A stretch of DNA of 64,000 bases from Pectobacterium punjabense (GCF_012427845.1 NZ_CP038498.1:3472001-3536000), one strand, 5' to 3'. Positions 29,303 to 39,852 are shown, numbered from the stretch's first letter. The notes: a model not told the origin generated them from the letters alone. Numbers and translations: made by a program.

Positions 29303-29529
29303 AGGCAGCATGATAGGCGCAACGGAATACCAATCGCAAGACTTTTACCTATTGGCATCGGTTAGCATGGCAGGAAAAGCGGTATCAGGCAGGATGTGGT
29401 GCTCGCCCCAAAATAGTAGAGAAAAAAATCCCCACAAATTCAGCCTATTAGGTACATTTTATATCACTATTGAGGCGATTTCGTGCGCTTCGAACATTGT
29501 TATCTTCATGTTACGTCGTAGCACGCGCC

Positions 29530-29775
29530 CGACATAGGGGGCTACGCCAGCCCCCTATGAACCCCGGCTTTTGGCGGAAATTATGCCGCTAAAGCGGTGC
29601 CTTCGTCGGTATCAGGCTTAGAGGACCGCTTGCGACACGCTCCCGACATGGCGCAAGCTTGAGCCGCGTCCATGCGGCTCATCCTAAGCCTGCTATCTCC
29701 TCAGCATAATTTTTTACGCCGGATAACGACAAAACACGTGATACCCCTGCCTTTGTCTATAAGAGACAATAGATT
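29530..29775. repeat. Long palindromic repeat in the fhuC-mrcB gap (copy 1)
   Basis: It holds nested inverted repeats: ATAGGGGGCT/AGCCCCCTAT (29534-29558), GGCG/CGCC and AAATTATGC/GCATAATTT as outer arms (29573-29720), CAGGCTTAG/CTAAGCCTG (29613-29692), GCTTGCG/CGCAAGC and GAGCCGC/GCGGCTC inside. It ends near TTGTCT/AGACAA (29753-29770). Shared blocks such as GCATAATTTT, ACGCCG.ATAACG and GCTCCCG.CATGGCGC also occur at 51893-52110 in the opposite orientation. No coding capacity. With the Fur box it fills the 615-base fhuC-mrcB gap. Confidence 0.7.
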
Positions 29776-29797
29776 AACCAGGGGCAGTGAGAAGAAT

Positions 29798-32275
29798 TTA
29801 TTGACCAAACATTTCTTTGATCCAGTCAGCGACACCTTCTCCGTTTTGCTGGTTTTGCTGTGCTGAAGGCTGCGGCTGACTACTCTGACACAGCGCCTGC
29901 GGGTTATCCGTCCAGACCGGCAAGACGCGTCCAGCGCTGCTGCCGTTGCAGATAAAGTTCCCGCTGGCATCCACTGTCATCGTCGTAATACCTTCCGGCG
30001 GCGTCAGCATCAACGGCAGCGGCGTTTGGTTTTCCAGATAGCGACGATAGATCGTCAGCGCCCCGTTCGCCCCCGTCAGCTTGGCCGGACCGTTGTTATC
30101 ACGCCCTACCCAGCTAATCGCCACTTCTTTACCATCAATCCCAGCAAACCAGCTGTCACGCAGGTCATTAGTGGTACCGGTTTTCGCCGCCAGATGATAA
30201 TTCGGGAATTTCACCGCCAGCGAACGCGATGTACCGCGCTCAACCACTTGCTGCATGCCGTATAGCGTCAGATAGGCCGCCTGCGCAGGAACCGCGCGTT
30301 CAGCCTGCGGGAAGCTCTGATACAGCACCGTACCATCTTCCGCAATCACCGAACGCAGTGAGGAAAGTGGGGCACGGTTGCCGCCGCTGGCGATCGTCTG
30401 GTATTCCTGCGCCACTTCCATCGGCGTTAGGCTGATCGCACCCAACAGCATCGCTGGTACAGTCTGAATGACGTTTTCGGGGATACCTAAACGCTTCAAG
30501 GTTGCCGTGACCTGATCCAGCCCTACGGCCATCCCCAGATTGACGGTCGGGACGTTCAGCGAGTTTGCCAACGCATCGACTAACATGACGCGACCACGGA
30601 ATTCACGATCGTAGTTCTTCGGCTGCCACAGTTGTCCGTTAGGCTGCTTGATCGACAGCGGCTCATCCGCCAACAGGGTATTCAGACGATAGGTGTCCGG
30701 CTGGCTCAATGCCGTCAGGTAAGTCGGCGGCTTCGCCAGCGATCCGACAGGGCGACGCGCCTGTAGCGCACGGTTAAACCCAGCGTACTGCGTTTGAGCA
30801 CCGCCAACCATCGCGCGGACTTCGCCACTGAAACGATCGACAATCACCATCGCGGCTTCCAGATCGCTGACGTTACGCCCTGCACGCAGTGCCGGCACGC
30901 CGACTTCCACCGCTTTTTCCGCCGCATCCTGCGAGACCGGATCGAGCGTGGTGAAGACCTTCACGCCGGAGAGATCGTTAACCTTGTCGCCAAGTCGCTG
31001 TTGCAATTCCTGACGCACCATCTGCATAAACGCGGGCTGAGGACTGATTACGCCGCCTTTCGGCTGCACGCCCAGCGGACGCGCACTCAGCATGTTGTAC
31101 AGATCGGCATCAATGACCTGCTGATTCTGCAATAGTCGCAGCACCAGATTGCGTCGCTCTAACGTAATATCTGGGTTACGCCATGGGTTGTACAGCGATG
31201 CCCCTTTCACCATCCCCACCAGCAGCGCCTGCTGATCGAGACTCAGCTCATTCACCGGACGGCCAAAGTAATACAGGCTGGCAAGCGGGAAACCGCGGAT
31301 CTGATCGTTACCGCTCTGACCGAGATACACCTCGTTAAGATACAGCTCAAGGATGCGATCCTTGCTGTAGCGATAATCCATGATCAGCGCCATATAGGCT
31401 TCGTTGGCTTTACGCCACAGCGAACGTTCGTTGGTCAGGAACAGGTTCTTCACCAACTGCTGCGTCAGCGTACTTCCGCCCTGCACTGCGCGTCCTGCGG
31501 TGATATTGGCTAAAAACGCACGGCCAATCGAGTACAGGCTGATGCCATCGTGTTCATAAAAATGGCGGTCTTCAGTCGCCACCAGCGTATCCACTAACAG
31601 ATCGGGGAAACCGGCACGCGGCACAAACAGGCGCTGTTCGCCATTCGGCGACTGCATCATAGTGATCAGTTTCGGATCGAGACGGAAGAAGCCGAAATTA
31701 CGCTGGTTGTCCAGATTCTGGATCTGTGACAAACGATCGTTGGCAAACGTCAGGCGCGCCTGAATCTGCCCTTCTTTTCCATCAGGGAAATCAAACGGGC
31801 GGCGCAACATATCAATGCTGTTACCACGCACGCTGAATTCACCCGGACGGGTAATGCGACTCACCTGACGGTATTGCATACCTTCCAGCAGGCTAATCAT
31901 CTCTTTTTGGCTATAAGCCATGCCGGGCTCAAGGTTGACCATGCGGCCATAAACAGCGGCGGGCAATTGCCAGACTTTGCCTTCAATACGGCTGCGGATC
32001 TGGCTATCGAGGTATACACCGTAGATCGCCATCGCCACGGCAAAGATCAGGAACAGCTTGATCGCCAGCCCCAGCCAGCGCCGTCTTCTCTGTGATTTCC
32101 GCGTCATCGCGTCATCGCCATCGTAATCATCATCGTCGTCATAGTCGTCCTGATAATCGTCATAGTCATCATCATAGTCGTCATCCCTGCGACGTCGTAT
32201 GGCCTGCTTGCGTTCAGGCTTACGTTTTGGCGCTTTCCCTTTGCGTCCGATAGGTTCGCGGTCATCCCGAGACAT
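29798..32275 (-). CDS. mrcB: Penicillin-binding protein 1B (bifunctional peptidoglycan synthase)
   Basis: Class A PBP, 825 residues. A highly charged cytoplasmic tail (poly-basic, then an Asp/Tyr-rich stretch at residues 31-55) is followed by one membrane helix (about 69-88), a UB2H domain, the glycosyltransferase domain with [10 protein letters not shown] near residue 238 and [12 protein letters not shown], and the transpeptidase domain with Sxx[10 protein letters not shown], SxN SLN and KTGTTN. The first transpeptidase motif reads [11 protein letters not shown]. Acts at the inner membrane with LpoB in E. coli. Confidence 0.97.
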   Translation of the reverse strand: MSRDDREPIGRKGKAPKRKPERKQAIRRRRDDDYDDDYDDYQDDYDDDDDYDGDDAMTRKSQRRRRWLGLAIKLFLIFAVAMAIYGVYLDSQIRSRIEGKVWQLPAAVYGRMVNLEPGMAYSQKEMISLLEGMQYRQVSRITRPGEFSVRGNSIDMLRRPFDFPDGKEGQIQARLTFANDRLSQIQNLDNQRNFGFFRLDPKLITMMQSPNGEQRLFVPRAGFPDLLVDTLVATEDRHFYEHDGISLYSIGRAFLANITAGRAVQGGSTLTQQLVKNLFLTNERSLWRKANEAYMALIMDYRYSKDRILELYLNEVYLGQSGNDQIRGFPLASLYYFGRPVNELSLDQQALLVGMVKGASLYNPWRNPDITLERRNLVLRLLQNQQVIDADLYNMLSARPLGVQPKGGVISPQPAFMQMVRQELQQRLGDKVNDLSGVKVFTTLDPVSQDAAEKAVEVGVPALRAGRNVSDLEAAMVIVDRFSGEVRAMVGGAQTQYAGFNRALQARRPVGSLAKPPTYLTALSQPDTYRLNTLLADEPLSIKQPNGQLWQPKNYDREFRGRVMLVDALANSLNVPTVNLGMAVGLDQVTATLKRLGIPENVIQTVPAMLLGAISLTPMEVAQEYQTIASGGNRAPLSSLRSVIAEDGTVLYQSFPQAERAVPAQAAYLTLYGMQQVVERGTSRSLAVKFPNYHLAAKTGTTNDLRDSWFAGIDGKEVAISWVGRDNNGPAKLTGANGALTIYRRYLENQTPLPLMLTPPEGITTMTVDASGNFICNGSSAGRVLPVWTDNPQALCQSSQPQPSAQQNQQNGEGVADWIKEMFGQ

Positions 32276-32377
32276 TACAATAACTTCTCCATCAGGTTGT
32301 TCACGGCTATCAGCTTTGCGCTCAAGCCGCCTACTCTGTTTCCAGCCCCCTTTTTGGGAAAGCGGAAACGTCTGAAA

Positions 32378-34828
32378 TTAGTGATTCTGATATTTCTTGG
32401 TACGCCTCGTCGGCGCCGTATTCGCCGGATCATCCGGCCAGACATGCTTGGGATAACGCCCCTTCATCTCTTTTTGCACGTCGCGGTATGTCCCTTGCCA
32501 GAAGGCCGCTAAATCGCGCGTAATCTGTAGTGGACGCTGTGCGGGTGATAAAAGCTCCAGTACCAGCGCCACACGACCTTCTGCCAGCAGCGGGCTCTGC
32601 TGCTCGCCGAACATTTCCTGCATCCGTACCGACAGTACCGGTGGCTTATCGTCATAATAGGCAATGGGCAAACGGCTACCGCCAGGCGCGGTGTAATGCG
32701 TGGGCAACGCGTTATTCAGTCGCTGACGCAGCGACCAATCCAGCAATCGCAGCAGCGCGTCGCTCAAATTAATCTGGTGTAGTGCACGTAAATCGCGCAC
32801 GCCAGACAGTGACGGCTGTAACCAGATTTCCAACGTTGCCAGCAGCCTGTCATCATCCACTCGCGGCCAGTCAACCTCAGGCAACCACTGACAAGCGCAC
32901 TGTAAGCGAGCACGTAACTGCAACGCCGCAGCGTCCCAATTCAATGCTTTAAGCCCCTGCTCCCGAATCCAGGATAGCATCGCCTGCTGTAATGCCTCGT
33001 CAGAAGGCTTGTTCAACGGGCGCGTTCGCAGAGTCAGGCAACCAATCTGGTCGCGCTGGCTGGCGCGCAGAGTACCCTTTTCTTCGTCCCAGTGCACCAC
33101 GTTACGCTCATTTATTAATCCGGGTAACCGCCGCTCCAGCCGTTCAATATCCAGCGGCAACGCCAATAGAATCCGCGCATCTGCGCTCTGGCTATTTTGT
33201 AATAGCGAAGGTGCCAGCAGCCATTCGTTACCTGACAACGCTTCATCAGCCGACATCATCGCGCCGCTACCGTTAGCAAGCTGGTAGCGCCCATCCTGAC
33301 TGCGCCGTCGTGCGATACGATCAGGGAAAGCCAGTGCCAGCAGCCAGTCGGCTTCGCCGCCGTCAATATGCCCCGAAGTCGTCGATAAACGGCGCGTCAG
33401 CTGTTTTGCTCGCCGCAACCAATGAGGGAGCGGGCGATGCAGCCAGTCAGCCAGATTAATCGATCCGCTACGCGGTGGCTCTTCAAGTATCGCCGCCAGG
33501 CACCCTGCGGTAGCCAACGCGTCCGGACCTTGCTGTGATGCGGCATACAGCAGGGTTGCCAAACGGGCATCGCTGCCTAACGCGGCGATCTTACGCCCTT
33601 CGGTAGTCAACCTATCCTGCTCATCCGTAATACCAAGCTGGCGCAGCAGGTGTCGCGCAGCATAAAGCGCAGGAGCCGGTGGCAAATCCAACCAGGTCAG
33701 CTGCGCTACATCGGTACAACCCCACTGTAATAAATCCAGCCAGACGCTGCTTAAGTCGCTATTCAGGATCTCGGCTTCACTTTGTGCCGCAGCACGTTCT
33801 GCCTGTTCGCGAGAGCACAGGTGCCAGCAAATACCGGGACTTAAACGCCCCGCACGCCCCGCGCGCTGCACCATCGAGGCTTGGCTGATGCGCTGTGTTA
33901 CCAGCCGAGTGACGCCGCTTTTCACATCAAAGCTGGCTACACGCTCAAGACCGCTGTCCACCACCAGCCGGATACCTTCAATTGTCAGGCTGGTTTCAGC
34001 GATATTAGTGGCTAATACCACCTTACGCCGGCCCGGCTCCGCAGGCAGAATGGCCTTTTGCTGTTCCGCCAGCGTCAATGCGCCATATAAAGGACAGAGA
34101 TCCGTCTCGCTCGACACGCCATTTTCCAGCAGCGCCTGCACGCGGCGAATCTCTGCGACGCCAGGTAAAAACAGCAGCAGCGAACCGTCTTCTTCATTGA
34201 GTAACCGCCGTACCTGTCGCGCAACGCCGTCTTCCAAACGCTCCTGACTATTTAGCGGCGCATAGCACCGCTCGACCGGATAACTACGGCCTTCGGAAAC
34301 CACGCAAACGGCTTCCGGCAACAGCGCTGACAGCCGCGCATTGTCGAGCGTGGCGGACATAATCAGCAGTTTTAAATCGTCACGCAGCCCCTGTTGCACA
34401 TCCAGCAGCAGCGCCAATGCCAGATCGGCCTGCACGCTGCGCTCATGGAATTCATCAAGGATGATTAGCGCTACACCTTGCAGTTCCGCATCCTGTTGCA
34501 GCAAACGGGTTAGCATGCCTTCGGTGAAAACTTCCAGCTTCGTTGCACTACTCACGCAGGTTTCTGAGCGCATCCGATAGCCTATCGTTTGCCCTGGCTC
34601 TTCACCTAGCTGCTGTGCCAACCGCCAGGCAACACTCTTCGCCGCCAGACGGCGCGGTTCCAGCATGATGATGCGCCCGTTCAAATTGCCCTGTTGCAGT
34701 AATTGCAACGGCAGCCAGGTTGATTTCCCCGCCCCCGTTGGGGCATTGAGCAGCACCTGAGGCGCGGTATGTAGCGCCGTTATCACATCATCCAGCACGG
34801 CGCTGACGGGCGGTAAAATCACAGACAT
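32378..34828 (-). CDS. hrpB: ATP-dependent helicase HrpB
   Basis: DEAH-box helicase of 816 residues (809 in E. coli). Motif I APTGAGKSTWLP, motif II LDEFHERS (DEFH in place of DEAH, as in the E. coli HrpB family), SAT motif MSATLD, and motif VI QRAGRAGR. The role of HrpB in cells is poorly known. Divergent from thpR by 87 bases. Confidence 0.96.
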   Translation of the reverse strand: MSVILPPVSAVLDDVITALHTAPQVLLNAPTGAGKSTWLPLQLLQQGNLNGRIIMLEPRRLAAKSVAWRLAQQLGEEPGQTIGYRMRSETCVSSATKLEVFTEGMLTRLLQQDAELQGVALIILDEFHERSVQADLALALLLDVQQGLRDDLKLLIMSATLDNARLSALLPEAVCVVSEGRSYPVERCYAPLNSQERLEDGVARQVRRLLNEEDGSLLLFLPGVAEIRRVQALLENGVSSETDLCPLYGALTLAEQQKAILPAEPGRRKVVLATNIAETSLTIEGIRLVVDSGLERVASFDVKSGVTRLVTQRISQASMVQRAGRAGRLSPGICWHLCSREQAERAAAQSEAEILNSDLSSVWLDLLQWGCTDVAQLTWLDLPPAPALYAARHLLRQLGITDEQDRLTTEGRKIAALGSDARLATLLYAASQQGPDALATAGCLAAILEEPPRSGSINLADWLHRPLPHWLRRAKQLTRRLSTTSGHIDGGEADWLLALAFPDRIARRRSQDGRYQLANGSGAMMSADEALSGNEWLLAPSLLQNSQSADARILLALPLDIERLERRLPGLINERNVVHWDEEKGTLRASQRDQIGCLTLRTRPLNKPSDEALQQAMLSWIREQGLKALNWDAAALQLRARLQCACQWLPEVDWPRVDDDRLLATLEIWLQPSLSGVRDLRALHQINLSDALLRLLDWSLRQRLNNALPTHYTAPGGSRLPIAYYDDKPPVLSVRMQEMFGEQQSPLLAEGRVALVLELLSPAQRPLQITRDLAAFWQGTYRDVQKEMKGRYPKHVWPDDPANTAPTRRTKKYQNH

Positions 34829-34915
34829 CTCCGTATAAGGTTAACTTTCAGCGGCGAGCATTGTAGCATCTGGATGAATGTAGCATCGGATGGAATCAGA
34901 ACAAGAGAGTGCACC

Positions 34916-35458
34916 ATGCCAGCCCCCCGCCGCCTGTTTTTTGCCTTATCATTGCCGGAAACCACACAGCAAGAAATTATCCGCTGGCGTGCCGAACACT
35001 TCCCTCTGGACGCGGGCCGTCCGATCGCGGCGGCCAACCTCCATCTGACGCTGGCGTTTTTAGGCGATGTGAGTGAGCAAAAAGCGCAGGTCTTACAGGC
35101 CTTAGCAGGCAGAATCCGCCAGCCCGCGTTTACCCTCACGCTAAATGACGCTGGACATTGGCCGCGTCCCGGTGTTGTCTGGCTAGGCTGCCGCCGAGCA
35201 CCGCGTGGATTGTTACAGCTCGCGGAACTGCTGCGTTCTCAAGCTGCACGCAACGGCTGCTATCAAACATCATTACCTTTTCATCCACACATTACGCTAT
35301 TGCGCGGCGCGACTCGTCCCGTGGCGATTCCCCCCGCGACGTTCAGTTGGCAGACCGACATGACGCACTTTTCCCTTTACCAGTCTCTTTTCGATAACGG
35401 TAAAACCCGCTATCAAAAGCTGGAAAGCTGGTCATTCATTAAGTTAGATATACCCTAA
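34916..35458 (+). CDS. thpR: RNA 2',3'-cyclic phosphodiesterase ThpR (LigT)
   Basis: A 180-residue 2H phosphoesterase with both HxT/S motifs, HLTLAFLG near residue 43 and HPHITLLRG near residue 126. E. coli ThpR joins or opens 2'-5' RNA ends in vitro. The ATG at 34916 gives MPAPRRLFFALSLPE, aligning with E. coli MSEPQRLFFAIDLP. The last residues and the TAA stop come from the first bases of an ERIC element (TATACCCTAA), so the natural C-terminus has been replaced by LDIP. Confidence 0.94.
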   Translation: MPAPRRLFFALSLPETTQQEIIRWRAEHFPLDAGRPIAAANLHLTLAFLGDVSEQKAQVLQALAGRIRQPAFTLTLNDAGHWPRPGVVWLGCRRAPRGLLQLAELLRSQAARNGCYQTSLPFHPHITLLRGATRPVAIPPATFSWQTDMTHFSLYQSLFDNGKTRYQKLESWSFIKLDIP

Positions 35459-35787
35459 ATAATTCGAGTTGCATGACAAAACGTTAGCGTTTTGAACAAC
35501 GCTCTGCGTTGACCCTTTAGGGCAAGGCTCATTTATAGCCTTGTAACGCGGCAACCGAGCGACAAATTCGTCGGGAACGAATTTGACCAGCCAACGGCTG
35601 GCCTTCGGTGAGAGACAGGATGTCTCTCATTTCATCCCCAGGAGCTTACACAAGTAAGTGACTGGGGTAAGTAAGGACAAATCGGCTTAGCCGATTTGAA
35701 CGCCGCTTGCGGCGGCCCTTCAGGGCGAGGCTCAGAACCGAGCCGAGTATTGCCAACGCACAAGCAGCTTGAAGTATGACGGGTATA
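35449..35787. repeat. ERIC element with two hairpin inserts (about 340 bp)
   Basis: The termini TATACCCTAAATAATTCGAG and CTTGAAGTATGACGGGTATA and the core CCCCAGGAGCTTACACAAGT are ERIC. Insert 1 (about 35474-35633) has AAAACG-TTAG-CGTTTT, AACGC-TCT-GCGTT, CCCT-TT-AGGG, AAGGCT/AGCCTT, AAATTCGT/ACGAATTT, CAGCC/GGCTG and GAGAGACA/TGTCTCTC. Insert 2 (about 35675-35751) has AAATCGGCTTAGCCGATTT, CGCCGC-TT-GCGGCG, CCCT-TC-AGGG and GGCTC/GAGCC. It fills the gap between thpR and sfsA. Confidence 0.88.
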
Positions 35788-35808
35788 AACGAATAAAACA
35801 GGATACGC

Positions 35809-36513
35809 ATGAACTACACCCCACGCTTACAACCTGCTCGCTTAATTAAACGTTACAAACGCTTTTTGGCCGATGTCGTGACGCCGGAAGGCGAGACGTT
35901 TACGTTGCACTGTGCCAATACCGGTGCCATGACGGGCTGTGCCACACCCGGTGATACCGTGTGGTATTCAACGTCCGAGAACCTTAAACGTAAGTATCCG
36001 CAAAGTTGGGAACTGACTGAAACACAACAAAATGACTGGATTTGTGTCAATACTCTGCGTGCCAACACATTATTGCACGAAGCCTTATTAGAGAATCGCA
36101 TAGAAGAGCTAGCAGGCTACTCTGATGTAAAAACGGAAGTGAAATACGGTACGGAAAACAGCCGAATCGACCTGCTTTTACAGGCGCCAGACAAGATTGA
36201 CTGCTATATTGAGGTGAAATCTGTCACATTATTGCAACATGAATGTGGTTACTTTCCCGATGCGGTTACACTCAGAGGGCAAAAGCATCTGCGTGAGCTG
36301 CAACAGATGGTTTCCAATGGAAAACGCGCCGTCCTTTTTTTCGCCGTTCTCCATTCAGGAATCCAGCAGGTTTCTCCTGCCCGGCATATTGATTCACGGT
36401 ATGCGGAATTATTTATCGAAGCACAGCGGGCAGGGGTTGAAATTTTATGTTACGGCTCCACATTATGCCCTGACGGTATTACGTTGACGCATAAGCTACC
36501 GTTGTTGGGATGA
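35809..36513 (+). CDS. sfsA: SfsA, sugar fermentation stimulation protein
   Basis: A 234-residue protein, E. coli length. [25 protein letters not shown] and the IEVKSVTL / [16 protein letters not shown] segment with its ExK nuclease-like core are typical. Long called a regulator of maltose genes, its fold looks like a PD-(D/E)XK nuclease; its true role is unsettled. Between thpR and dksA, as in E. coli. Confidence 0.94.
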   Translation: MNYTPRLQPARLIKRYKRFLADVVTPEGETFTLHCANTGAMTGCATPGDTVWYSTSENLKRKYPQSWELTETQQNDWICVNTLRANTLLHEALLENRIEELAGYSDVKTEVKYGTENSRIDLLLQAPDKIDCYIEVKSVTLLQHECGYFPDAVTLRGQKHLRELQQMVSNGKRAVLFFAVLHSGIQQVSPARHIDSRYAELFIEAQRAGVEILCYGSTLCPDGITLTHKLPLLG

Positions 36514-36781
36514 AGCACAAGCATTGCATAACACGCCGAACGCACCACCCAAGGCGTAACACATTGTTTATTATTTAATGTAAGCAGGTTGTTCCTCACA
36601 CTTTATCAGGCCGGTGTCAGGAAGCATTGCCAACCCCATCTTCATCTGCTATTTATAGCGGCCTGTTTTTTCCCCCCTTTGGGGGCCGATATACCCAGAT
36701 AGCTGAAGTTCTGGTCGACAACGCCGCAACTTCACTGCATAAAAGGGTATTATGCGTGTCGTGTTATGTAGGAGAAGCAAC

Positions 36782-37237
36782 ATGCAAGAAGGGCAAAATC
36801 GTAAGACATCTTCTCTGAGCATTCTCGCAATTGCCGGAGTAGAGCCGTACCAAGAGAAGCCGGGCGAAGAGTATATGAACGACGCTCAGCTGGCTCATTT
36901 CAAGCGTATTCTTGAAGCATGGCGCAACCAACTCATGGATGAAGTGGATCGGACTGTATCGCACATGCGCGATGAAGCCGCTAATTTTCCCGATCCCGTG
37001 GATCGCGCGGCGCAGGAAGAAGAGTTCAGTCTCGAGCTGCGTAACCGTGACCGTGAGCGTAAGCTGATTAAGAAAATCGCCAAAACGCTGGTGAAAATCG
37101 AAGATGAGGACTTCGGATTCTGCGAATCCTGTGGCGTCGAGATTGGCATTCGCCGTCTGGAAGCTCGTCCGACTGCCGATCTGTGTATCGACTGCAAAAC
37201 GCTGGCAGAGATACGCGAAAAGCAAATGGCAGGATAA
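36782..37237 (+). CDS. dksA: RNA polymerase-binding factor DksA
   Basis: 151 residues, nearly identical to E. coli. It enters the RNA polymerase secondary channel and works with ppGpp in the stringent response. The coiled-coil tip [11 protein letters not shown] carries the acidic pair; the zinc finger is C114-ESC117 and C135-IDC138. The ATG at 36782 ([11 protein letters not shown]) has AGGAG 6 bases upstream. The 268-base gap after sfsA holds its promoter region; I see no other gene there. Confidence 0.98.
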   Translation: MQEGQNRKTSSLSILAIAGVEPYQEKPGEEYMNDAQLAHFKRILEAWRNQLMDEVDRTVSHMRDEAANFPDPVDRAAQEEEFSLELRNRDRERKLIKKIAKTLVKIEDEDFGFCESCGVEIGIRRLEARPTADLCIDCKTLAEIREKQMAG

Positions 37238-37252
37238 TATCCTGTCTAAAAT

Positions 37253-37275
37253 CGGCTCCTGCCACTCGCAGGGGC
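37253..37275. terminator. Hairpin after dksA
   Basis: GGCTCCTGC pairs with GCAGGGGCC (one G-T pair) around CACTC, 16 bases past the dksA stop. No T-run; probably an attenuator between dksA and gluQ. Confidence 0.5.
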
Positions 37276-37364
37276 CGTCTTCGGATCATGTACCGCTGAT
37301 GAATGATATTCATCACTCTATCTTCTGTCTGGATAAAACGCTGACGAGATAGCACCAACCTCTT

Positions 37365-38333
37365 ATGTCTGGAACCGATTGTTTTACCGGAAAAAATAGT
37401 TTTTCTGAAGCTACTCGCATTTCTGAAACCGACCGTTATATCGGGCGCTTTGCTCCTTCTCCCTCTGGTGACCTGCATTTTGGCTCATTGATCGCCGCAC
37501 TGGGTAGTTATCTTCAGGCTCGTTCTCAACAAGGGCGCTGGCTAGTACGTATTGAAGACATCGATCCTCCGCGGGAAATCCCCGGGGCCGCTTCTCGCAT
37601 ACTCGCGCAATTAGAACACTACGGTTTGCACTGGGACGGCGGTGTGGTTTACCAGTCACAGCGGCATGCGCGTTACCGTGAGATCCTTCAACAGCTTCAA
37701 CAGCAGGGAATGAGCTATTACTGCACCTGTACGCGTAGCCGTATTCAGCAGCTAGGTGGGCACTATGATGGCTATTGCCGAACGCGCAACCTGCCCGCCG
37801 ATAACGCCGCGCTCCGTCTGCGCCAGGCGACGCCGGTATTTCATTTTCACGATAAATTACGTGGCGATCTGTATGCCGATAACGCCCTCGCTCGGGAAGA
37901 TTTTATTATCCACCGCCGCGATGGACTTTTTGCCTACAATCTAGCCGTGGTGATCGATGATAACGATCAGGGAATTACCGAGATCGTACGCGGTGCCGAT
38001 CTTATCGAACCAACCGTTCGTCAAATCTCGCTCTATCGCCAATTGGGCTACACGATCCCCACCTACGTTCATCTGCCGCTGGTGCTGAATCTCGAGGGAA
38101 ATAAGCTTTCCAAACAAAATCACGCCCCTTCACTACCGAACGGCGATCCGCGTCCTGTGCTGCTTGCCGCACTGCAATTTTTGCATCAACCACTGCCAGA
38201 AAATGGCCAGGATATGACGCTTTCCGCGCTTCTGGCATGGTCTGTGGCGCACTGGTCCCTGGATACCATCCCGTTGCAGGCGGCAATAAACGCGTCCGCG
38301 ATCACATCAGCATTCTCAAAGGGGCATTGGTGA
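37365..38333 (+). CDS. gluQ: Glutamyl-Q tRNA(Asp) synthetase
   Basis: A 322-residue paralogue of the GluRS catalytic core that attaches glutamate to queuosine in tRNA-Asp. [23 protein letters not shown] carries the HIGH-type motif near residue 36. The zinc-type cluster CTCTR...YDGYCR follows, and NKLSKQNHA is the KMSKS-type loop. It lacks the anticodon-binding domain of GltX. Follows dksA, as in E. coli. MSGTDCF at 37365 is the first good start; MRR-type starts nearer the core are absent. Confidence 0.94.
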   Translation: MSGTDCFTGKNSFSEATRISETDRYIGRFAPSPSGDLHFGSLIAALGSYLQARSQQGRWLVRIEDIDPPREIPGAASRILAQLEHYGLHWDGGVVYQSQRHARYREILQQLQQQGMSYYCTCTRSRIQQLGGHYDGYCRTRNLPADNAALRLRQATPVFHFHDKLRGDLYADNALAREDFIIHRRDGLFAYNLAVVIDDNDQGITEIVRGADLIEPTVRQISLYRQLGYTIPTYVHLPLVLNLEGNKLSKQNHAPSLPNGDPRPVLLAALQFLHQPLPENGQDMTLSALLAWSVAHWSLDTIPLQAAINASAITSAFSKGHW

Positions 38334-38374
38334 GCTATGATTAGCCGCTATTTTTCGTGGCGCGCCATCCTTAG

Positions 38375-38393
38375 CCGCCCCTTTGGGGGGCGA
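38375..38393. other. GC-rich hairpin upstream of pcnB
   Basis: CGCCCC-TTT-GGGGGGCG lies between gluQ and the pcnB start region, 47 bases before the proposed start; it may be an attenuator or terminator for gluQ. Confidence 0.45.
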
Positions 38394-38439
38394 CGCCAAT
38401 GCTGTGCTGTTGATTTATCCATCACTATCGAGGTGTATT

Positions 38440-39852
38440 ATCTTTTCCCGAGTTGCTAATTTTTGTCGTAAAGTACTGAATCGTGAGAACGAAATGGTCG
38501 AATCAGAGGAACCGCGTCAGCATCTGACGGTGATCCCGCGTGACCAACATACAATTTCACGCAGCGACATCAGCGATAACGCGCTGAAAGTACTTTATCG
38601 CCTGAACAAAGCGGGCTACGAGGCTTATCTGGTTGGCGGCGGCGTACGCGATCTGCTGCTGGGCAAAAAGCCGAAAGATTTTGATATCACCACTAACGCC
38701 ACGCCCGATCAGGTGCGTAAGTTATTCCGCAACTGTCGTTTAGTTGGGCGTCGTTTCCGTCTCGCACATATCATGTTCGGGCCAGAGGTGATTGAAGTTG
38801 CCACGTTCCGTGGTCACCACGATCAGCATCAAGAGCAGCAAGAAACTAAAAACTCTTCTCAGCAGGCTCAGAGTGGCATGCTGCTGCGCGACAACATTTT
38901 TGGATCGGTTGAAGAAGACGCCCAACGCCGCGATTTCTCAATCAATAGTCTCTACTACAGCATTGCTGATTTCAGCGTACGCGATTATACCAATGGCCTG
39001 AACGATCTGCGTCAGGGTGTCATCCGTATGATCGGCGATCCCGAAACGCGCTATCGTGAAGATCCGGTGCGCATGCTGCGTGCCGTTCGTTTCGCCGCCA
39101 AGCTGAACATGACCGTCAGCCCAGAAACCGCCGAACCGATTCCTCGTCTGGCTTCATTGCTGCACGATATTCCCGCAGCACGTATGTTTGAAGAATCGCT
39201 GAAGCTGCTTCAATCGGGCTATGGCTATCCAACCTATAAAATGCTGTGTGAATACCAGCTGTTCCAGCCGCTTTTCCCGCTGCTGAGCCGTCATTTCACA
39301 CCAAACGGCGATTCCACGCTGGAGCGCATGGTTGCTCAAGTGTTGAAAAACACCGATAAGCGTTTGCAAAACGACATGCGGGTGAATCCGGCATTTTTGT
39401 TCTCCGCCATGCTGTGGTATCCGCTGATCGAGCATGCACAAAAGCTGGCTCAGGAAAGTGGTCTGGCCTACTTCGATGCATTCTCGCTGGCAATGAACGA
39501 TGTACTGGACGAACAGTGCCGTTCTCTGGCGATCCCTAAGCGTATTACCTCGTTAGTCCGCGATATCTGGCAACTGCAAACGCGTCTGTCTCGCCGTCAG
39601 GGTAAGCGTGCTTATAAGCTAATGGAACATCCTAAATTCCGTGCTGCGTATGACCTGCTTTGCCTACGCGCCGAAATCGAAAACCATCAGGAGCTGCTGC
39701 GTCTGGCTCAATGGTGGGGGGAATTCCAGGTTGCAGCACCGCCACGCCAACAAACCATGCTGAGATCGCTGGATGACGGCCCGACACCACATCGTCGCTC
39801 CCGTCCTCGTCGCCCACGTAAACCGACGACGGCACGCAGGGATCAAGCCTGA
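38440..39852 (+). CDS. pcnB: Poly(A) polymerase I, non-AUG start
   Basis: Adds poly(A) tails that speed RNA decay and affect plasmid copy control. The N-terminal part has [23 protein letters not shown] (nucleotidyltransferase), and the C-terminus is Arg-rich ([13 protein letters not shown]). E. coli begins [13 protein letters not shown] from an AUU codon. Here the matching stretch is [12 protein letters not shown], preceded by ATC (38440) and ATT (38437), with no ATG or GTG nearby. GAGG at 38430-38433 is 6 bases before ATC, the best spacing. The first in-frame ATG (38494) would remove the conserved N-terminus. 470 residues from 38440; E. coli has 465. Confidence 0.85.
   Translation: MFSRVANFCRKVLNRENEMVESEEPRQHLTVIPRDQHTISRSDISDNALKVLYRLNKAGYEAYLVGGGVRDLLLGKKPKDFDITTNATPDQVRKLFRNCRLVGRRFRLAHIMFGPEVIEVATFRGHHDQHQEQQETKNSSQQAQSGMLLRDNIFGSVEEDAQRRDFSINSLYYSIADFSVRDYTNGLNDLRQGVIRMIGDPETRYREDPVRMLRAVRFAAKLNMTVSPETAEPIPRLASLLHDIPAARMFEESLKLLQSGYGYPTYKMLCEYQLFQPLFPLLSRHFTPNGDSTLERMVAQVLKNTDKRLQNDMRVNPAFLFSAMLWYPLIEHAQKLAQESGLAYFDAFSLAMNDVLDEQCRSLAIPKRITSLVRDIWQLQTRLSRRQGKRAYKLMEHPKFRAAYDLLCLRAEIENHQELLRLAQWWGEFQVAAPPRQQTMLRSLDDGPTPHRRSRPRRPRKPTTARRDQA

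Noticed and set aside
29190..29537. 115-residue frame in the fhuC-mrcB gap as an fhuA remnant
   Set aside because: No TonB-box, plug or barrel motif; composition and position over the Fur box argue against coding.
36764..37225. 153-residue frame antisense to dksA
   Set aside because: Mirror of a strongly conserved gene; no independent start signal or motif.
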